64,000 nt of DNA from Biscogniauxia marginata (Eukaryota; Ascomycota; Sordariomycetes; Xylariales; Xylariaceae). Positions 11,421-23,698 of this stretch are shown one piece after another (position 1 is the first letter of the stretch; every line of letters begins with the position of its first letter). The DNA lies in contig MU404070.1 of NCBI GenBank assembly GCA_022695795.1, forward strand, positions 434,001 to 498,000, read 5' to 3'. Below the pieces are notes generated by a model. It was not told where the DNA came from. It saw nothing but the letters and a program-made list of their open reading frames with translations, and did not search any database. Position numbers and translations under genes: made by a program.

Positions 11421-14400
11421 TCACTCCATTCGAGTGCCCTCCTGATGATCTGCGTCTAGGTCCATCATGTCGATTGGTCCCTGATGTGTGTTATTGCCCG
11501 GCCGGGTTAAGAATGGCAGCCCGCCCCCGGGGCGCTCCTGCATCTCCGGCCCTCTGGGTATCGCCGTATCCCTATCGAACGTTTGCACCGCCTCCATCCT
11601 GTCCACATCATCGTTATCGTTATCGTCAGGCGCAATATCCTGCGACGCCAGAATATCTCCTCCTTCGCCATACCCAGGGGTTGGTAGTTCGCTATCATCC
11701 GTTCGAATATTCGCTAGTGATTCAATAATGCCACCGAGTCTGTTAAACTTTGGGCTGCTGCTAGCGAACTCTTCATGATAGGTTCTAGGGGTTGTATCAT
11801 CTGAGAAGGTCAGATCTACGTCACCTAAATCATCGCGTAAGCTGCCGTGTGTGGCGACAGAGGAGCCGTTGCTATATTTCCGTTTCGCCGGGGAGCTGCC
11901 AGGGACATGGGATAGACTGTCAGCAGTAACTGCCGCTTGTACCTCTGCTTGCTGCTCCTGGTCCTGATCCTGCCTTTGCTCTTGGGAGAGCTCTTGCTGG
12001 AAGGTGCGGTTGTCAGCTTTAACAAACATCTAGAGAGGGTTAGCTTTTATCTAGCCGGTCTTGGGGAGAGACGACCTACGCGCAACGCGTCCGGGAGTGC
12101 AACTGGCGTCGCTTTCATTGCGGCCTCTGAAGCATACACGAGAATGGGGTACTTTGACTCAGTCCCTGCCGCTTGCAAAACATCATCAAGCGTCGCTTTC
12201 TAGACGAAGGGTTAGACTCGAGCTCGAGCCACATCTTAGGGTAGATATAGACATACTTGAGTTTTTATGGGAGACGCATCGTTCGAAGCGTACCCGATTT
12301 TCCACCACTGCTCCTCTGGTTCCATGTGTTGATCCAGGTCGATCAGGTCGGGCTCATGTCTAACGCAAACATACGCCAACTCATTCGTCAGGGCGACGCC
12401 ACGGAGCAGATACTTCTGGGTTGGGTTCCAATATTCCGGGCGATAGCTGGGCTGTGAGCGGAAAACGAAAAGCTCATCATCTGCTTCGTGTTCCTGGCAA
12501 GTAAGGCGCTTTCCAATGACTTCTAAATACTCATTCCACTCTTCCTTCTTGTCTTTGCACTCTGTGCCAGATAGTTAGTTAGGCGACGCAACCGCTAAGA
12601 TATCCAGGGCTCACTTACTAGCCAACTCTCGATTGACTCGTTCGATTTTGTCTTTCGCTTCCTGTATAGCTTGCTCCAATGTCCCTTTTCTAGACTCCTC
12701 CTCAGGGGTCAGTTCGAATGGCCCCGTCCAGGTGTGAATGAGACGAAGATCGTTCATCGTATATGGTATACCACGATTCCACCGGTCCTCGTAGTAGCGC
12801 CATTGCGCATCCTTCTTTTGCCAGTCGATAAGTGTCTCTGCAGCTGTAATTGTCCTCCCTAGGCAATCACGAATATCGTGCGGGTGGCTGAGTCCCTCAT
12901 ACCAGGGGGGGTTATGCTGACCTCGGCATCTGACACACACCTTCTCCCACTTTGTCAAGTTCTGGATCCCTTTCCGCACCCCGCGAAGCTGGGTTTGAAG
13001 GTGTATGGCGATGTCCTTTCGATCTTGCATGTATCGATCTGCGTAGAAGACTGCAGGTATTTCGCATGGCTTCGAAAGGCCAGTAACCCCAAACCGCATT
13101 GTGACCACGTCAGCGGGTTTTGATAGAACGGCAAACTTTGCGTCTTCCGGGAATTTCTGGTCCAGTAAAACTGCATTTTGCCAAAGAAGTCCATCTAGAG
13201 CATCATATAGGGTGTTTACCCATGCGTATATCTCTTTATCCAGCTGTATATCAAGGAACATGAATGACGTCTCTACATCTTCGTCACTGGGGTCGTCGGA
13301 TTGATCGGCTGTCTGGCTAGGCTGTGTCGGCAATACAGAAACTAGCTTGCCGGTGGTGGTCATAGGATCGAGGTCGCAATCGGGGTTGCCGGAGCTTTCC
13401 TCCTTCAATGCTTCGAACAGCTTCTCTTCGACATCGGGCATCCAGGCACCAAAAGTTGAGTCAACTGGTTTGGTTTCGACGAGGCAGTCAACTGTCCCGT
13501 AGCTTCGATCAGTTAGATCGAGGAACGCCATCAGACGGTGAAGCTCTTCACTGAAATCAGGATGTGCCTCCTCGCCCCAGAGCTGCTCACCTCTCGCCAT
13601 CGCGGCAAGATGCTCCTGTCTGAAAATGGGCTGGCCTTTCCACCATTCCGAGTTGTAGCCATAGTTTCGCGAGGGTCTTCCACAGCTGAGCAGGATATTT
13701 CTGACTGCTGGGATCTTGTGAAAGATGGAGAGAACGGCGCCGACACGATGGTCCTTCGTCTGACGAAGGAATGCAGGTGCGCCCGGTTCTCTCTTCCGCT
13801 GGGTTGGTGTTGGGTCGGTGCTTGTAGCCTCCACGGAGGCTTTGGTTGGCACCATGGCCCATTGCTCGCTTGCATATTGCGGCCGGTTGGCGGGGCCAAA
13901 ATACTTCATGTTTGTGTCGTTATCGACTACGCCGGCTTCCTGGGGCGGAAGGCCCGACTCGGCGGCAGACTCGGCCAAGGCTCGACGGAGATCGTCATCT
14001 TCTTGCGCACTATTCGCGGGAGCCCCTAGATCTAAGCAGTCAGTTTAGGTATCGGACGGACGCAGTAGTAATACCTGCTGCCTCCTGTGCAGTGAAGTCT
14101 ATTAGCCTACCAAGTGGGGATCGGTTGTTGGTTCTCGAAGGAGGCCGGGTTGGGGCGGCGCTGTTCTGGTAGCTCGCGGGAGGTAGTTCGTCAGGGCCTT
14201 GGATATTGAAGGCTGTAACCACCAGTAGAGTCAGCCGTCATTCTCTCTTAACATGAACCGAACTAAGCCGGGGGTATCGGAGCATGGCTGCATGGGTATC
14301 TTACAAATGCCAGCATTGTTCGTCTCGCCCTCGCGATCCATAGAAAACTGTGACTCGTCCCATTTGTACTGCGACAGGCTTAGATGACAAAAGTTCCACG

Positions 14401-14658
14401 GAAAGGCGGGTGCGGGCAAGATACCTTTTGGCCGGTAGGATCCTCAAAGTACTCTTCGATGGCTCGAGCAATGTCGTTGTGATTGGCCTGTGCAAGGAAG
14501 AGAGCACCAAGGGTCAGCACGAGGTCAAGGATGCGTGGTTGTTTGTATGTAGCGGGGGGCTTTACCTTCAAACGAGTGATAGCTTCTGGTCGCGACACGC
14601 CCGTGATGTCGCACAAGAGCGTTATGTCGGTGTCGGCAGGGTCAGATACTGTCGTCAT
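11421..14658 (-). CDS. UBA/UIM protein with degenerate USP-like domain
   Basis: Eight exons (14658-14566, 14487-14425, 14368-14305, 14212-14075, 14025-12619, 12561-12257, 12199-12080, 12029-11421), all phase-consistent, give 932 aa. The N-terminus (residues 1-50) looks like a UBA-type fold (CDITGVSRPEAITRLK, IARAIEEYFED). A ubiquitin-interacting motif is clear at about 128-144 (EDDDLRRALAESAAESG). The middle resembles USP25/28-type deubiquitinases: FLRQTKDHRVGAVLSIFHKIPAVR occupies the Cys-box position but has no catalytic GNTCYxN, and near the C-terminus EEQWWKIGY followed by ATLDDVLQAAG and ILVYASE matches the end of a USP domain without a GHY box. It is therefore probably a ubiquitin-binding pseudoprotease. 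The acidic, Gln-rich tail is likely disordered. Related fungal proteins are annotated only as UIM-domain proteins. Confidence 0.8.
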
Positions 14659-15946
14659 CTTGAAGACCGTTTTGGATGCTCAAAATGTGCAGTAGCAGTG
14701 TGCGGCTGGTGTGCGGCTGGCTGGACATAGAAATAAGCTTGATCGGCGGCAGAAGCTTGTGGGGGAAACGATCTTGTGAGCATCGACTGGAAAAGTGTGC
14801 TGCCGACAGGATGTCTAGGCTATTAATACGAAAGAGGGGGGAACAGAAGGAACAATAAAAAAAGAGGGAATGTGCAAGATGCATGCAAGTCTAGGTTAGG
14901 TACATTGTCATTCACCTACAGACAATAGTGGTAGTTGCTGTGGCCATTGTGATTTAAAATCGTTGGCTTTCTGACCAACGGATAAACGAAGGTGGTGGTG
15001 ATGACGATGCTGTCGATGAATTTCTGGATGTACATAGGTACCTAAGGTACATACCTATGTACCTACATAGGCGGGTTAGTGTAATGTAGTACATATGTAC
15101 AGTACTTACATAAGGCACCTACTCATTAGGTAGGTACTGGGCATGCCGCTGATGCGCTCACTAGTGCTATTAGACGCCAAAATTATGTTGGCCTGTTCAC
15201 TAAATACCATGTAACTGTACCTACCTAGCTAACCTAATCTGTGCAAACTATACTTTCTGCACCGAACTCAGGCTGCCAGGTCCAAGCATTAACTGAAAGC
15301 ATCATCAAAGCCTCTGTTAATTATACATAAATGCTCACAATTTGTCGATCGAGGGCATAAGAATCTCTACGAATTTGCTGTATTATTGCGTTGTTTCCTT
15401 TGTAGACATACTTATATAGGCCCGCCCGGATGCTAAGCGACTCAACCAACTAAACCGACGCCCAGTCGTTCCCGAGGCGGGACCTGCAATATCTATCTGA
15501 ATCCTATGACGACCGTTCTCTGAGCGTGGAGAGTGCAGAAAAGGCTCACCCCCAAAACAATCCAATCTCTATGAAAGAGATAAGTGAAATAAAAGATAAT
15601 CCCTCCCTTTACCTGATGGAAGAGATCCGTAGAACGCCTTTGTCCGACGCTATGCAAGTGCACACCGATATACGAAATGGATTTCATGGTCCCTTCATCT
15701 ATGCTTCCCTGATGCTCGTGCCTGTTATGGTTTCCTTGGTCTCTTGGTGGTTGGCAAGAGTTATGTCTTGAGGCATGACCCAGAGACAACAGCGAGAATT
15801 GACTGCCCAAGAAGATTGTCCCTCGTGATAATGCTCGAGGTCGAGAAGAGATGTGCGGTATTCTAGAAGTCGTTGTCAACTATTAACAGCCAGGCTGCGT
15901 ATGACCGTCGAGGATTGGTTTTTTTTTGTTCGGAACATGGGTGCTA
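14659..15946. other. Intergenic spacer with palindromic GGTACC-type motifs
   Basis: Promoter side of the UIM gene. The stretch 15036-15130 is dense in TAGGTACCTA/GTACATA variants. An 81-codon frame at 15526-15771 has a hydrophobic end but no ATG at its start and no known family; not called. Confidence 0.5.
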
Positions 15947-16814
15947 TTATGAATCCTCATCATCACTTGCGCCCTCATCCTCACCATCTTCGTCAAATTC
16001 GGCCATTTCCTCATCACCAGTATCACTACCACCGAAGTCGAGCTCTTCATCGCTTTCAGCCCAAAAAGCAGCATCATCATCGGTAGACTTCGGGGGTGGC
16101 GGGGGCTCGAGGTTTGTAGGCATCACGAAGTCCTTCGGAATATCGCCCTTGGACTTCTCGACAATTTCCCTGGCCTTTTCATTGTAGGTACCACGGTTGT
16201 CCCGATACAAAACACCAGCATCGACATTGGCAGGAGAGTTGATCTCGGGATCATCTAGGAGCAGGAGCACAGACCGGAGGACAGACTCGACTCCCTGGAG
16301 AGGAGACCAACGTTCACTAGCTTGTTCTCCCGATGTAATATCCTCGCCAGGGGTGTGTAGAATGGAGATGCACAGTTTGCCGTCGGGATAGATGTTCGGG
16401 TGGTAGATCGGAATTAGGAAGCGGAAGGTCGGGGGTTGGTATGGGTATTCTTCGGTGAATGTCATTTCTGCCTATATCATGGTAACGATTGTGAGTGCCC
16501 ATTTCTTGACGTGATTTGATTAGTAGTAGTATTTAGCGTATATACTCACCTTGAAATAGCCGCCATTGAAGGCACTATCGGGGTTGACGACAATCAGTCC
16601 TAGCCGCCAGCGGAGGATGTTGCCGTTCACAAGCTGGAGACATGGCGTGTTAACACGTGAAACCGAAGACGAGAAGACAGGGAGACAGGGAGATAGGGAG
16701 ACAGGGAGGAGCGATAGGACTTACATCTATGTTCACCCACTTCTCTTTACTAAGCTCCTGCATTTCCACCATCAAGCGGTGTTTGGCGCCGCCAGAAACT
16801 CTAGATGAAGCCAT
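15947..16814 (-). CDS. cdc34: Ubiquitin-conjugating enzyme E2, Cdc34/Ubc3
   Basis: E2 that works with SCF ubiquitin ligases in cell-cycle control. Three exons (16814-16725, 16633-16550, 16471-15947) give 232 aa. The UBC fold has the HPN triad at 82-84 and catalytic Cys92 in GKLCISILH. After the Cys comes the acidic-loop insertion (TPGEDITSGEQASERWSP) shared by Cdc34 and Ubc7 classes. The following INSPANVDAGVLYRDN and SKGDIPKDFVMPT segments are diagnostic of Cdc34. The C-terminal tail from about residue 180 is strongly acidic (DDDAAFWAESDEELDFGG and similar), as expected for binding the cullin basic canyon. It is complete and is followed upstream by another ubiquitin-pathway gene in the same orientation. 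Confidence 0.96.
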
Positions 16815-19501
16815 CGTGCTGATGAGGTCTAGAGAGGGTTGGAGTGGGATACGGATTTGTTTGTGATAGGATGTATGTGCTTAACGCCGACAATGACGTG
16901 CGAGCCTCTCGGAACGGTCTCAGACGCGGTCTGGGAGGCTATGGATTCTTAAGACCCTTTCAGAATAAAGGGAACACAAGGAAGGATTAAAATAGAGAAC
17001 GGGAAACGCGAATAGTAGTTTGGTGGTTGTGTTTGCTGTTGTCTCGTGACTGGAGGGTCTGTTGCTGGATTTGAGAGTCGGGTAGGAGGCCAAGTGCGTC
17101 AGAGGGAGGAGATATCTTTAAAAAGATGTCCAGGCGTATCTTCTCGGCGCCTGACTCGTTCTCCACCAATTAAAGCATCCGCCATTACAATAAAAAATAA
17201 GGACCTATCAAAAGGTACCTTAGGTACGTATATGCAGTAAGTACATGGATGTACCTAGTGCATGCAAGTATTAGGTACTGAAGGCATCTGACAATGATTG
17301 GAAACTACTACGGAATAGCCTTGACCGTCAGGTGCCAGCTGGAGGCTGCACAGAATTTTCACATACCTACCATGTAGGCGTCTCGAAGGCTTACATAACT
17401 GTACCTACTTATAGTTGCCTGGCTACCACAATGCTACGGTCTAGGTATGTACGATGGATATCGTACAATGTAAAGCTGGCTTCAATGCTGGATCTAGTGT
17501 ATATTTTCTGAAAGGTACAAGACGGGATATACCTACACTGGATCTGTACTTTTAGGTATGTACCCAGGTACCTACCGGGTAGGTTGATTAAAGTGGTTAG
17601 TGCACCTTACCTAATATGTACCTCCTACACTTGAATTAGGGATAAGAGACTTGGAATCTGACGCACCAGGCTGCCAGGACCTCCTCATTAGGTACCTACC
17701 TAGGTACTAGGGGGGCCACCATCCACCTGGAACCCGTCGGGTTCTCATCCCGCATTGTCGATTGAAATTAATCCGGCTTTGTCACGGTTGATCAATAAGA
17801 TAGATCTTCCAACCGTTAGACTTTGTATACCTGTACCAGCTGGTGCCAGTCATTCCATTGAATGCGACAAATTGACCATGAGACACAACACATGATATAT
17901 TTATTTATCCTCTTACCGCCCAATTTCATATCCATTCATCCATCATGCCTGCTCCACTTCAGGAGATGACTGCCAACCTCTCCTGCCTCCCAATAGGAAT
18001 TGCCTATACTATTCCATAGGTGCAGGTGAACAGCCAAACTCATCAAAAAGTACGAGGGTTGAGTAGGTGATTATGTCAGGTCAGGTCTGTAGGTATAAGT
18101 AGATGCATACATATATGCATATACGCTGTAGGTATTCTGCAGTAATAAAAGTGGGCTCATGTTCTCAACGTCCGCTTCTCTGTCTGCATACTATCCACGT
18201 TACCGACCTCGTGATAGGGAGATGGCTGAGGAGGATAGGGACAAAGCAAAACACATCTGTGGAAATACTTCGAATGTTGGAAACTTGAGCACATGTATTT
18301 ACATATATATATATATATATCTACCTGTGTCAATATTAATATATATCTCCTCCAGTCCCATTGTTTTGGCCAGTAGCTTGAACCGCTGATATTACATTAT
18401 AGATTTGTCTAAGCATTCTTCTCGGTATAAGACAAATGGCGCGGCGCTAATAGATACATGCATTGATACATAATGAAGAAGAGATGGCAAATAAGATGGT
18501 CGCTGGGCGTCAACAATTTATTGTCTCAGAATCTAGGTCAGCAAAGCGGAAACTCTGGCTATATGGCTACATGTACTTCCGCACATATCACTTCAATAGA
18601 GGCAGTCCTGCAAAGTCATTTCCGTACGACTACATAATTGTGTATATGTGGTTACGACACGTAACAGAAGAAAGGTGAGTGAGCGAGTGATGGAAACAAC
18701 CTGCTGGTGGGTGTGTAGTACGGACCCGACCCAGTGACCCCCAAACGACCCGACCTAGCACCTGTGTACGTAAATCGACAGGGCGTCCGAAAGAGGCACT
18801 GGGGGTGGGTATATAAAAGCGGGTCTCAGCGGGCCACGCTAGTGTAGTTTCCTAGGCAAAGGGTAAAAGAGGGCAAGGCGAAGGCGAGAAAGCACCTAGG
18901 GCGTGTGAGTGGGTCACAGGTACTTTGTTCGCTTCTCTTCGCTGCCCCCAGTCCTAAGTTCCCCGTGCCTCCCCCCGTCACCACTCAACTCACCTCAACT
19001 TCATCCATTCTTCACCCAACGACCGACCGATCATCCATCACACCACCACAACTCCAACACCCCTCTCCCACAGGCGACGACGATAGCGACGAGAGGCATC
19101 GCGACACCATCAACGGCGCCGTCTTCGCTGCCGGATCATTACTACCGAGCCACACGAATTACGATTTTACGATTACCGACACGATTGATCCGGTGCATGC
19201 TGGCGGACTCGGCCTATCTTCGACCACAGCAGCCGGTCGGCGGTTTGGCGTGACTTGCCACAGCCTGAAGAACCGCCATTCGCCCTCTCACCACAACCCA
19301 TCGTCGAGAGAGCGCATCGCATCGCATCGCATCTATTCCATTCACTCGGCCGTCTACCTGATTCGGCGTCGCCCTGCTCGGCTTTTTTCTCCCGAGCCTG
19401 TTGCCGCGTAACTTGATTATCGACTTCTCGTTCTCCACCTCCGATCGCTCGCTCGACCAAATCTCAGAACCCGAAATTTCTGACCGTCATCCGCTCTCTC
19501 A
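16815..19501. other. Divergent promoter region between cdc34 and rox3
   Basis: About 2.7 kb between divergently transcribed genes. Segment 17200-17720 is crowded with TAGGTACCTA-like palindromes. Segment 18900-19500 is a pyrimidine-rich leader of rox3 with a CATCG-type short tandem repeat near 19316-19336. Open frames in the leader lack an ATG and are taken as UTR. No gene supported. Confidence 0.5.
18810..18818 (+). promoter_or_regulatory. Candidate TATA box of rox3
   Basis: TATATAAAA sits about 690 bp upstream of the Med19/Rox3 ATG and just before the pyrimidine-rich leader. If used, it implies a long 5' UTR, possibly with a leader intron. Confidence 0.4.
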
Positions 19502-20873
19502 ATGGCGACCATGTCCTTCAACCCTCAGACGCCTCAGAGTCCCTCGCAATTCTCCCCGAGCACAGCGGACCCAGGATCGAGCATGAATACCTCCATGACA
19601 TCAATCACTACCTCTCTACCAACCGTGGGTCCAACCCTCTTTTCTTTCGCCAATGACTTCCTCTGCGGTCCACAGGACCAAACCTTTTTTTTTCCTCTTC
19701 CTATTTCCGGCCTAGATTGATTCGTACATAAAATATGCAAACAAATGCTGACCTGACATCACTGCAGCCGGCACACAGCGTAAACGGATCGGCCCAACCG
19801 TCCGACACCATCATGCCAGACGACCATACGCACAAGCGAAAGAACCCATTTGAGGATATGGGAGATCATGAGCAGAAGAAAGTCCACGTCGAGGATCCTC
19901 GCAAGATCGGTATTGAAAACCTTCATTTGGATGTTGGCGAGAAATACCTTCTTTGCAGAACTCGTAAGGCTCCCTCTAGTCTCAAGCATATCCGCTGTGG
20001 CAGCATTCTTGCACCTGTGGCTCTTCCTGTAACATGATCTAGCCACGCTAGACCGGCATCCCAGTGGTATTTGATAGAACTTTATGTTGACACCTGTCTC
20101 ATCTAGCCCACTCAGTCTCTTCGCCACGCATGTCTGAGGACCTCTTCGAGAAGTTTGGTCTGACGGGAATTGCCGCCGAGGTCGCTCGCACGAAACCGAA
20201 CGGAGAGAAGAATGCACTTCGGAAGACCTATAAAGGCCAGATTAAGACACTAGGGCTCAGTGGTCACTTCGACGCCGTTAAGAAAGAGCCGTCGACATTG
20301 ATGGAACTGTTGGCGGCCGAGGAAGACTGGCATAACCGTGTAGTGGCGGGCAGGGAGATCGAGAGAGGCTTCTCGCAGACTGTCCTGACAAATCTCACGA
20401 GAGCAACGACGATGGCTAGAGGACCGATACCCAAGAATGCATGGGACAACTCGGTACTGGGCGACCTAGCACCTGCAAATGTGTCGAAAAAGGCGAATCA
20501 CGACCAGACTGCGAGATCAACGGCTCCCGGGACACCAGCCATGTCTGCCACAGGTGTCGCACCCAAGGCGGCTAAGCCGCTAGCGGCTCAGGTAGACCGT
20601 GCCCGCCGCCTCGGAAAGAAGCGGAGCTACCAAGACAGCAGCTTTGAGGGCTATGGTGAAGGCTATGATGATGATGCCGGTGGATATTCCACAGGGGAAG
20701 ACCGGTCGTCTAAGTTGAAGAGGAGAAAACAGGTGCATTCGGATCATCCGTCTTCTAAGAACCTCTTCGCTGACCGATGACAGAACCCTGGCAATGGATC
20801 TTCCAACGGCGGCAATGGCGGCAATGGCTGCAATGGCGGCAGTCAGAATTACGGTGGCAGGTTTGGAATGTGA
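19502..20873 (+). CDS. rox3: Mediator subunit 19 (Med19/Rox3)
   Basis: Subunit of the Mediator head module, linking transcription factors to RNA polymerase II. Four exons (19502-19624, 19768-19963, 20107-20732, 20784-20873) give 344 aa. The N-terminus is Ser/Thr/Pro-rich ([28 protein letters not shown]). The conserved core runs from about [19 protein letters not shown] through [18 protein letters not shown] to [17 protein letters not shown] and [18 protein letters not shown]. The C-terminus is basic ([16 protein letters not shown]). A 90-bp last exon encodes a Gly/Asn-rich tail ending GGRFGM; skipping this intron would end the protein early at SKNLFADR. The leader is pyrimidine-rich. Complete. 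Confidence 0.93.
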
Positions 20874-22354
20874 TACCCAGATGAGGATACAAAAAAAGTA
20901 CGGCTGTAACGGTAAACGGATGGTTTTTGTTTTGGGTCGATCTGCCGTGGGACATGAATTCCACCCGACGCAGCGTTGGTTTTGTGTTTTAAGGCCATTA
21001 TTTGCATTTTTCCCTCATGATTTCAGCAAGGCGCAAGGCGTTCGACGGAATCCCCCTGAGAGTAAGCAGCAGACGAGATAGGAAGTTTGGTACAGGACCC
21101 TGAATCAAACGAAAAAGGCGACTATCTCGAACTGCTGATAAGAACACATACTCTTTAGTTATTGCCTTGACATAAACAATAAAAAAAAAGATTACCAAAG
21201 TTGCTATGCTTTACAGTTCTGGAGATGAGCCAGTGTCCAAGCTAAAGTCGCGAGACAGTTAATCATGCGAACAAATTACATTGATCAATCTACGATGAAG
21301 CTAATATTCGTCAGTAGTGTGGTTCTCCTGGTATATAACCCCCTCCCCTTCCTCTTTGATGTCGTTTCTAGGTATATGAAGTAGGCAGATCAAATTGCTC
21401 TCCCCACGCGCAGCAGAATTCATGGTTATATAAGCAGGCAGGAAGGCAGGAAGGGGAAAAGAAACATTAGTGAATATTATGTTTTTATACCCTTCCTCTG
21501 GCAGGATAGGGGGAGGGAGGGTGATATTGCCATCATATCCTTGGTACGTATGTAGTAGATCCTTCTCTCATATCTCGAGGCCGAGCCAATGTGATAGACG
21601 GTTAGGCCGGCATGGTCAATGATTTAGGCGGGTAGGTACTTATCTCCCTGGGTTACGTGCAGGTTTGCGGGTTAGTAGGGGGAAGCGCGGTTTTGAGTGA
21701 GGAGCCTGAGTTGGCAGTAAGTGGGTGTGATGGATAGGTGGGATGATACTTAATGCTTGCGTTGGTGTGGCTCTTTGGCGTGTGAGCTCTGTTTGCTGAT
21801 TGCTTTTTGCTTTCTCTCCCGTATAAAGGGGGAAGAGAGGAGAGGGAAGATAAAGGTGCTTTGGTTAATTCAGTGTAAGGTGCGAAGTATCCCTTTTTCT
21901 TCTCCCCTTATTTTATCTATAGTAATCTACATACACATACTAGGTCTATCTAATGTGGCCTGGTCACTGGGCCTGAATGGAGGCTTCGTTGCTGTTACGA
22001 GTCGTGGAAATTACATAGATACGTGTCTGCATTCGGGGGACGGGGGTGGGGTTATATGAATATCAAGACATTGTTGTGTCTGCAAGGCATGCGAGCTGGT
22101 TACGATACTATTTACGTCGTGGCATATAATGCATGGCGTATTGGAGTATAAGCTGCTCGTTTTGATCCGGGTGTTTACATCAGATTCGGCAGAAGTCAAC
22201 GGATGAAGCACTCTAGATATTCGCCCCCGGTACTTGATTAAACTACCCAGGACTCAATACATAAACAACTCGGGCGAAAAGGAGAATGTGCGTTTGGCGG
22301 CGGCTCATTCAGAAGAAAAGAAACAAGAAGCAAAGAAGTGACCTGGTGAGTTAC
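20874..22354. other. Intergenic spacer between convergent genes
   Basis: 3' sides of rox3 and the F-box gene. Short frames only. No promoter is expected here, and no gene or repeat of note was recognised. Confidence 0.5.
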
Positions 22355-23698
22355 CTAACATTTGAAATGAAATCCGACGCCAGCATCCCTGAACAGCCCT
22401 CTGATGGCCTCTATCTGCTTGATACTGGAAGCCTTAACTTCACGGGGAAGGCTTGAAAGAAAAGAGCGGGTTGATACGGCTACTAGCTCGACTGATTCCA
22501 GTTTCGGAAATTCGCCTTGCGCTACATCGTGCGCAAATTGCCTGATATCCTCGAATAGATGTACACGTACGTCTGACAAGTGTAGTCGGTTGAGGGATCT
22601 TGGTAGAGTCCTTGTGAGAAGACTGCCGCTAGTCGAAGCGTCGGGCCCACGTGCGCCATAGATAATGCCCTGGCTCAGTTTGATTGTATGAAGCAAGGCA
22701 ATTTTTTGGAGAGCATCACCGATAGACCCCGTCATATCATCGTCGATGTACATCATCGTGTCATTATCCCAATCCTGAGCAGATACTGGTTGTTGGTTAC
22801 AAAGAATACGTGGCTGAAGATCGAGCACCTTGAGCGTATCTCTGTATCGGGATAAGGCGGCTATGGTCTGTAATGCGTTAGATCTGGGCCGTACTGTACC
22901 GAATATTCCTCCTGGATGGTATCTGAATGTCTCGAGATGGTAGGTATGTCGGAGAATATTGGTGATTTCGCTAATGATGAGATGGCAGTCCGTTATATTA
23001 AGCTCCTTCAAATTCGCCATCATCAGCTCAGTATCGGTAAGGCAATGATATTGTAACGTGAGGGTCTCAATTTTTGGCGCGACAGCAATGAGGTCACCGA
23101 AAAGAGCTCTGTTAATGATCAAGCTACGTCTCCTTTCGCCCACTTGGCCGGGGAAACGTCGAACTTTCAAAGTAGTCAGAGCCCAGAGCCGGTTTGAGGG
23201 TGTCTTCTCTATCCACCGCGAGAGGAAGCTCTCGGAACGCGGATCATCATAGTAACTCAGGTAGATTGACTTAACATTGAAGAGCATGCATAGGAGTAGC
23301 TCCGTCATATCGCCAATTAGGTCTTGAACTCCTAGTCGGATAGATAAGTCCTCCAAAAGAGCCTTGTCCTCCAGGGCAAGGTTAGCAATAAAGCTGCGTG
23401 AATATGTGTATGCATGAACCTTGAGCTCCGTGACCAGACTTGCGAGCCAATTATTTCCTGCCACTGCGCGCAAGAAAGCCACTAGCCCATTGAATTTCAC
23501 CGGAGACATTGCGTCGAATCCCAAGAGTTCTGTGTCGAATACCTTGTACAGCTCCGGGGTGACGATGCCGTTGAACAGCTTACAAGTCCGGCACAGTGCA
23601 GCTAACCCCCCAATGTCGTTGTTGGCTCGAAAAGTACCAAACACAGTCTCCCATACTTCGATGGGTAGATGAGGGAGTCGACGTATGGCCTCTGCCAT
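22355..23698 (-). CDS. F-box protein
   Basis: Single exon, 447 aa from the ATG of MAEAIRRLPHLPIEVW. Residues about 7-50 form an F-box (LPHLPIEVWETVFGTF, then GGLAALCRTCKLFNGIVTPELYKVF), which would bind Skp1 in an SCF ubiquitin ligase. The rest is Leu-rich with irregular repeat-like beta/alpha segments (IETLTLQYHCLTDTEL, LKELNITDCHLII, DTLKVLDLQPRIL, LNRLHLSDVRVHLF), consistent with a leucine-rich-repeat substrate-binding part typical of fungal F-box proteins. The substrate is unknown. The frame stays open upstream of this ATG to about 23917, but that part does not resemble the family and precedes the F-box closely, so the internal ATG is preferred. Confidence 0.8.
   Translation of the reverse strand: MAEAIRRLPHLPIEVWETVFGTFRANNDIGGLAALCRTCKLFNGIVTPELYKVFDTELLGFDAMSPVKFNGLVAFLRAVAGNNWLASLVTELKVHAYTYSRSFIANLALEDKALLEDLSIRLGVQDLIGDMTELLLCMLFNVKSIYLSYYDDPRSESFLSRWIEKTPSNRLWALTTLKVRRFPGQVGERRRSLIINRALFGDLIAVAPKIETLTLQYHCLTDTELMMANLKELNITDCHLIISEITNILRHTYHLETFRYHPGGIFGTVRPRSNALQTIAALSRYRDTLKVLDLQPRILCNQQPVSAQDWDNDTMMYIDDDMTGSIGDALQKIALLHTIKLSQGIIYGARGPDASTSGSLLTRTLPRSLNRLHLSDVRVHLFEDIRQFAHDVAQGEFPKLESVELVAVSTRSFLSSLPREVKASSIKQIEAIRGLFRDAGVGFHFKC

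Noticed and set aside
15526..15771. 81-codon frame with hydrophobic C-terminus
   Set aside because: It begins at GTG, overlaps an antisense frame of equal quality and matches no family.
18905..19411. 168-codon frame upstream of rox3
   Set aside because: It has no ATG at its start, is Ser/Pro/His-rich from a pyrimidine-rich leader, and overlaps other frames; better read as 5' UTR.
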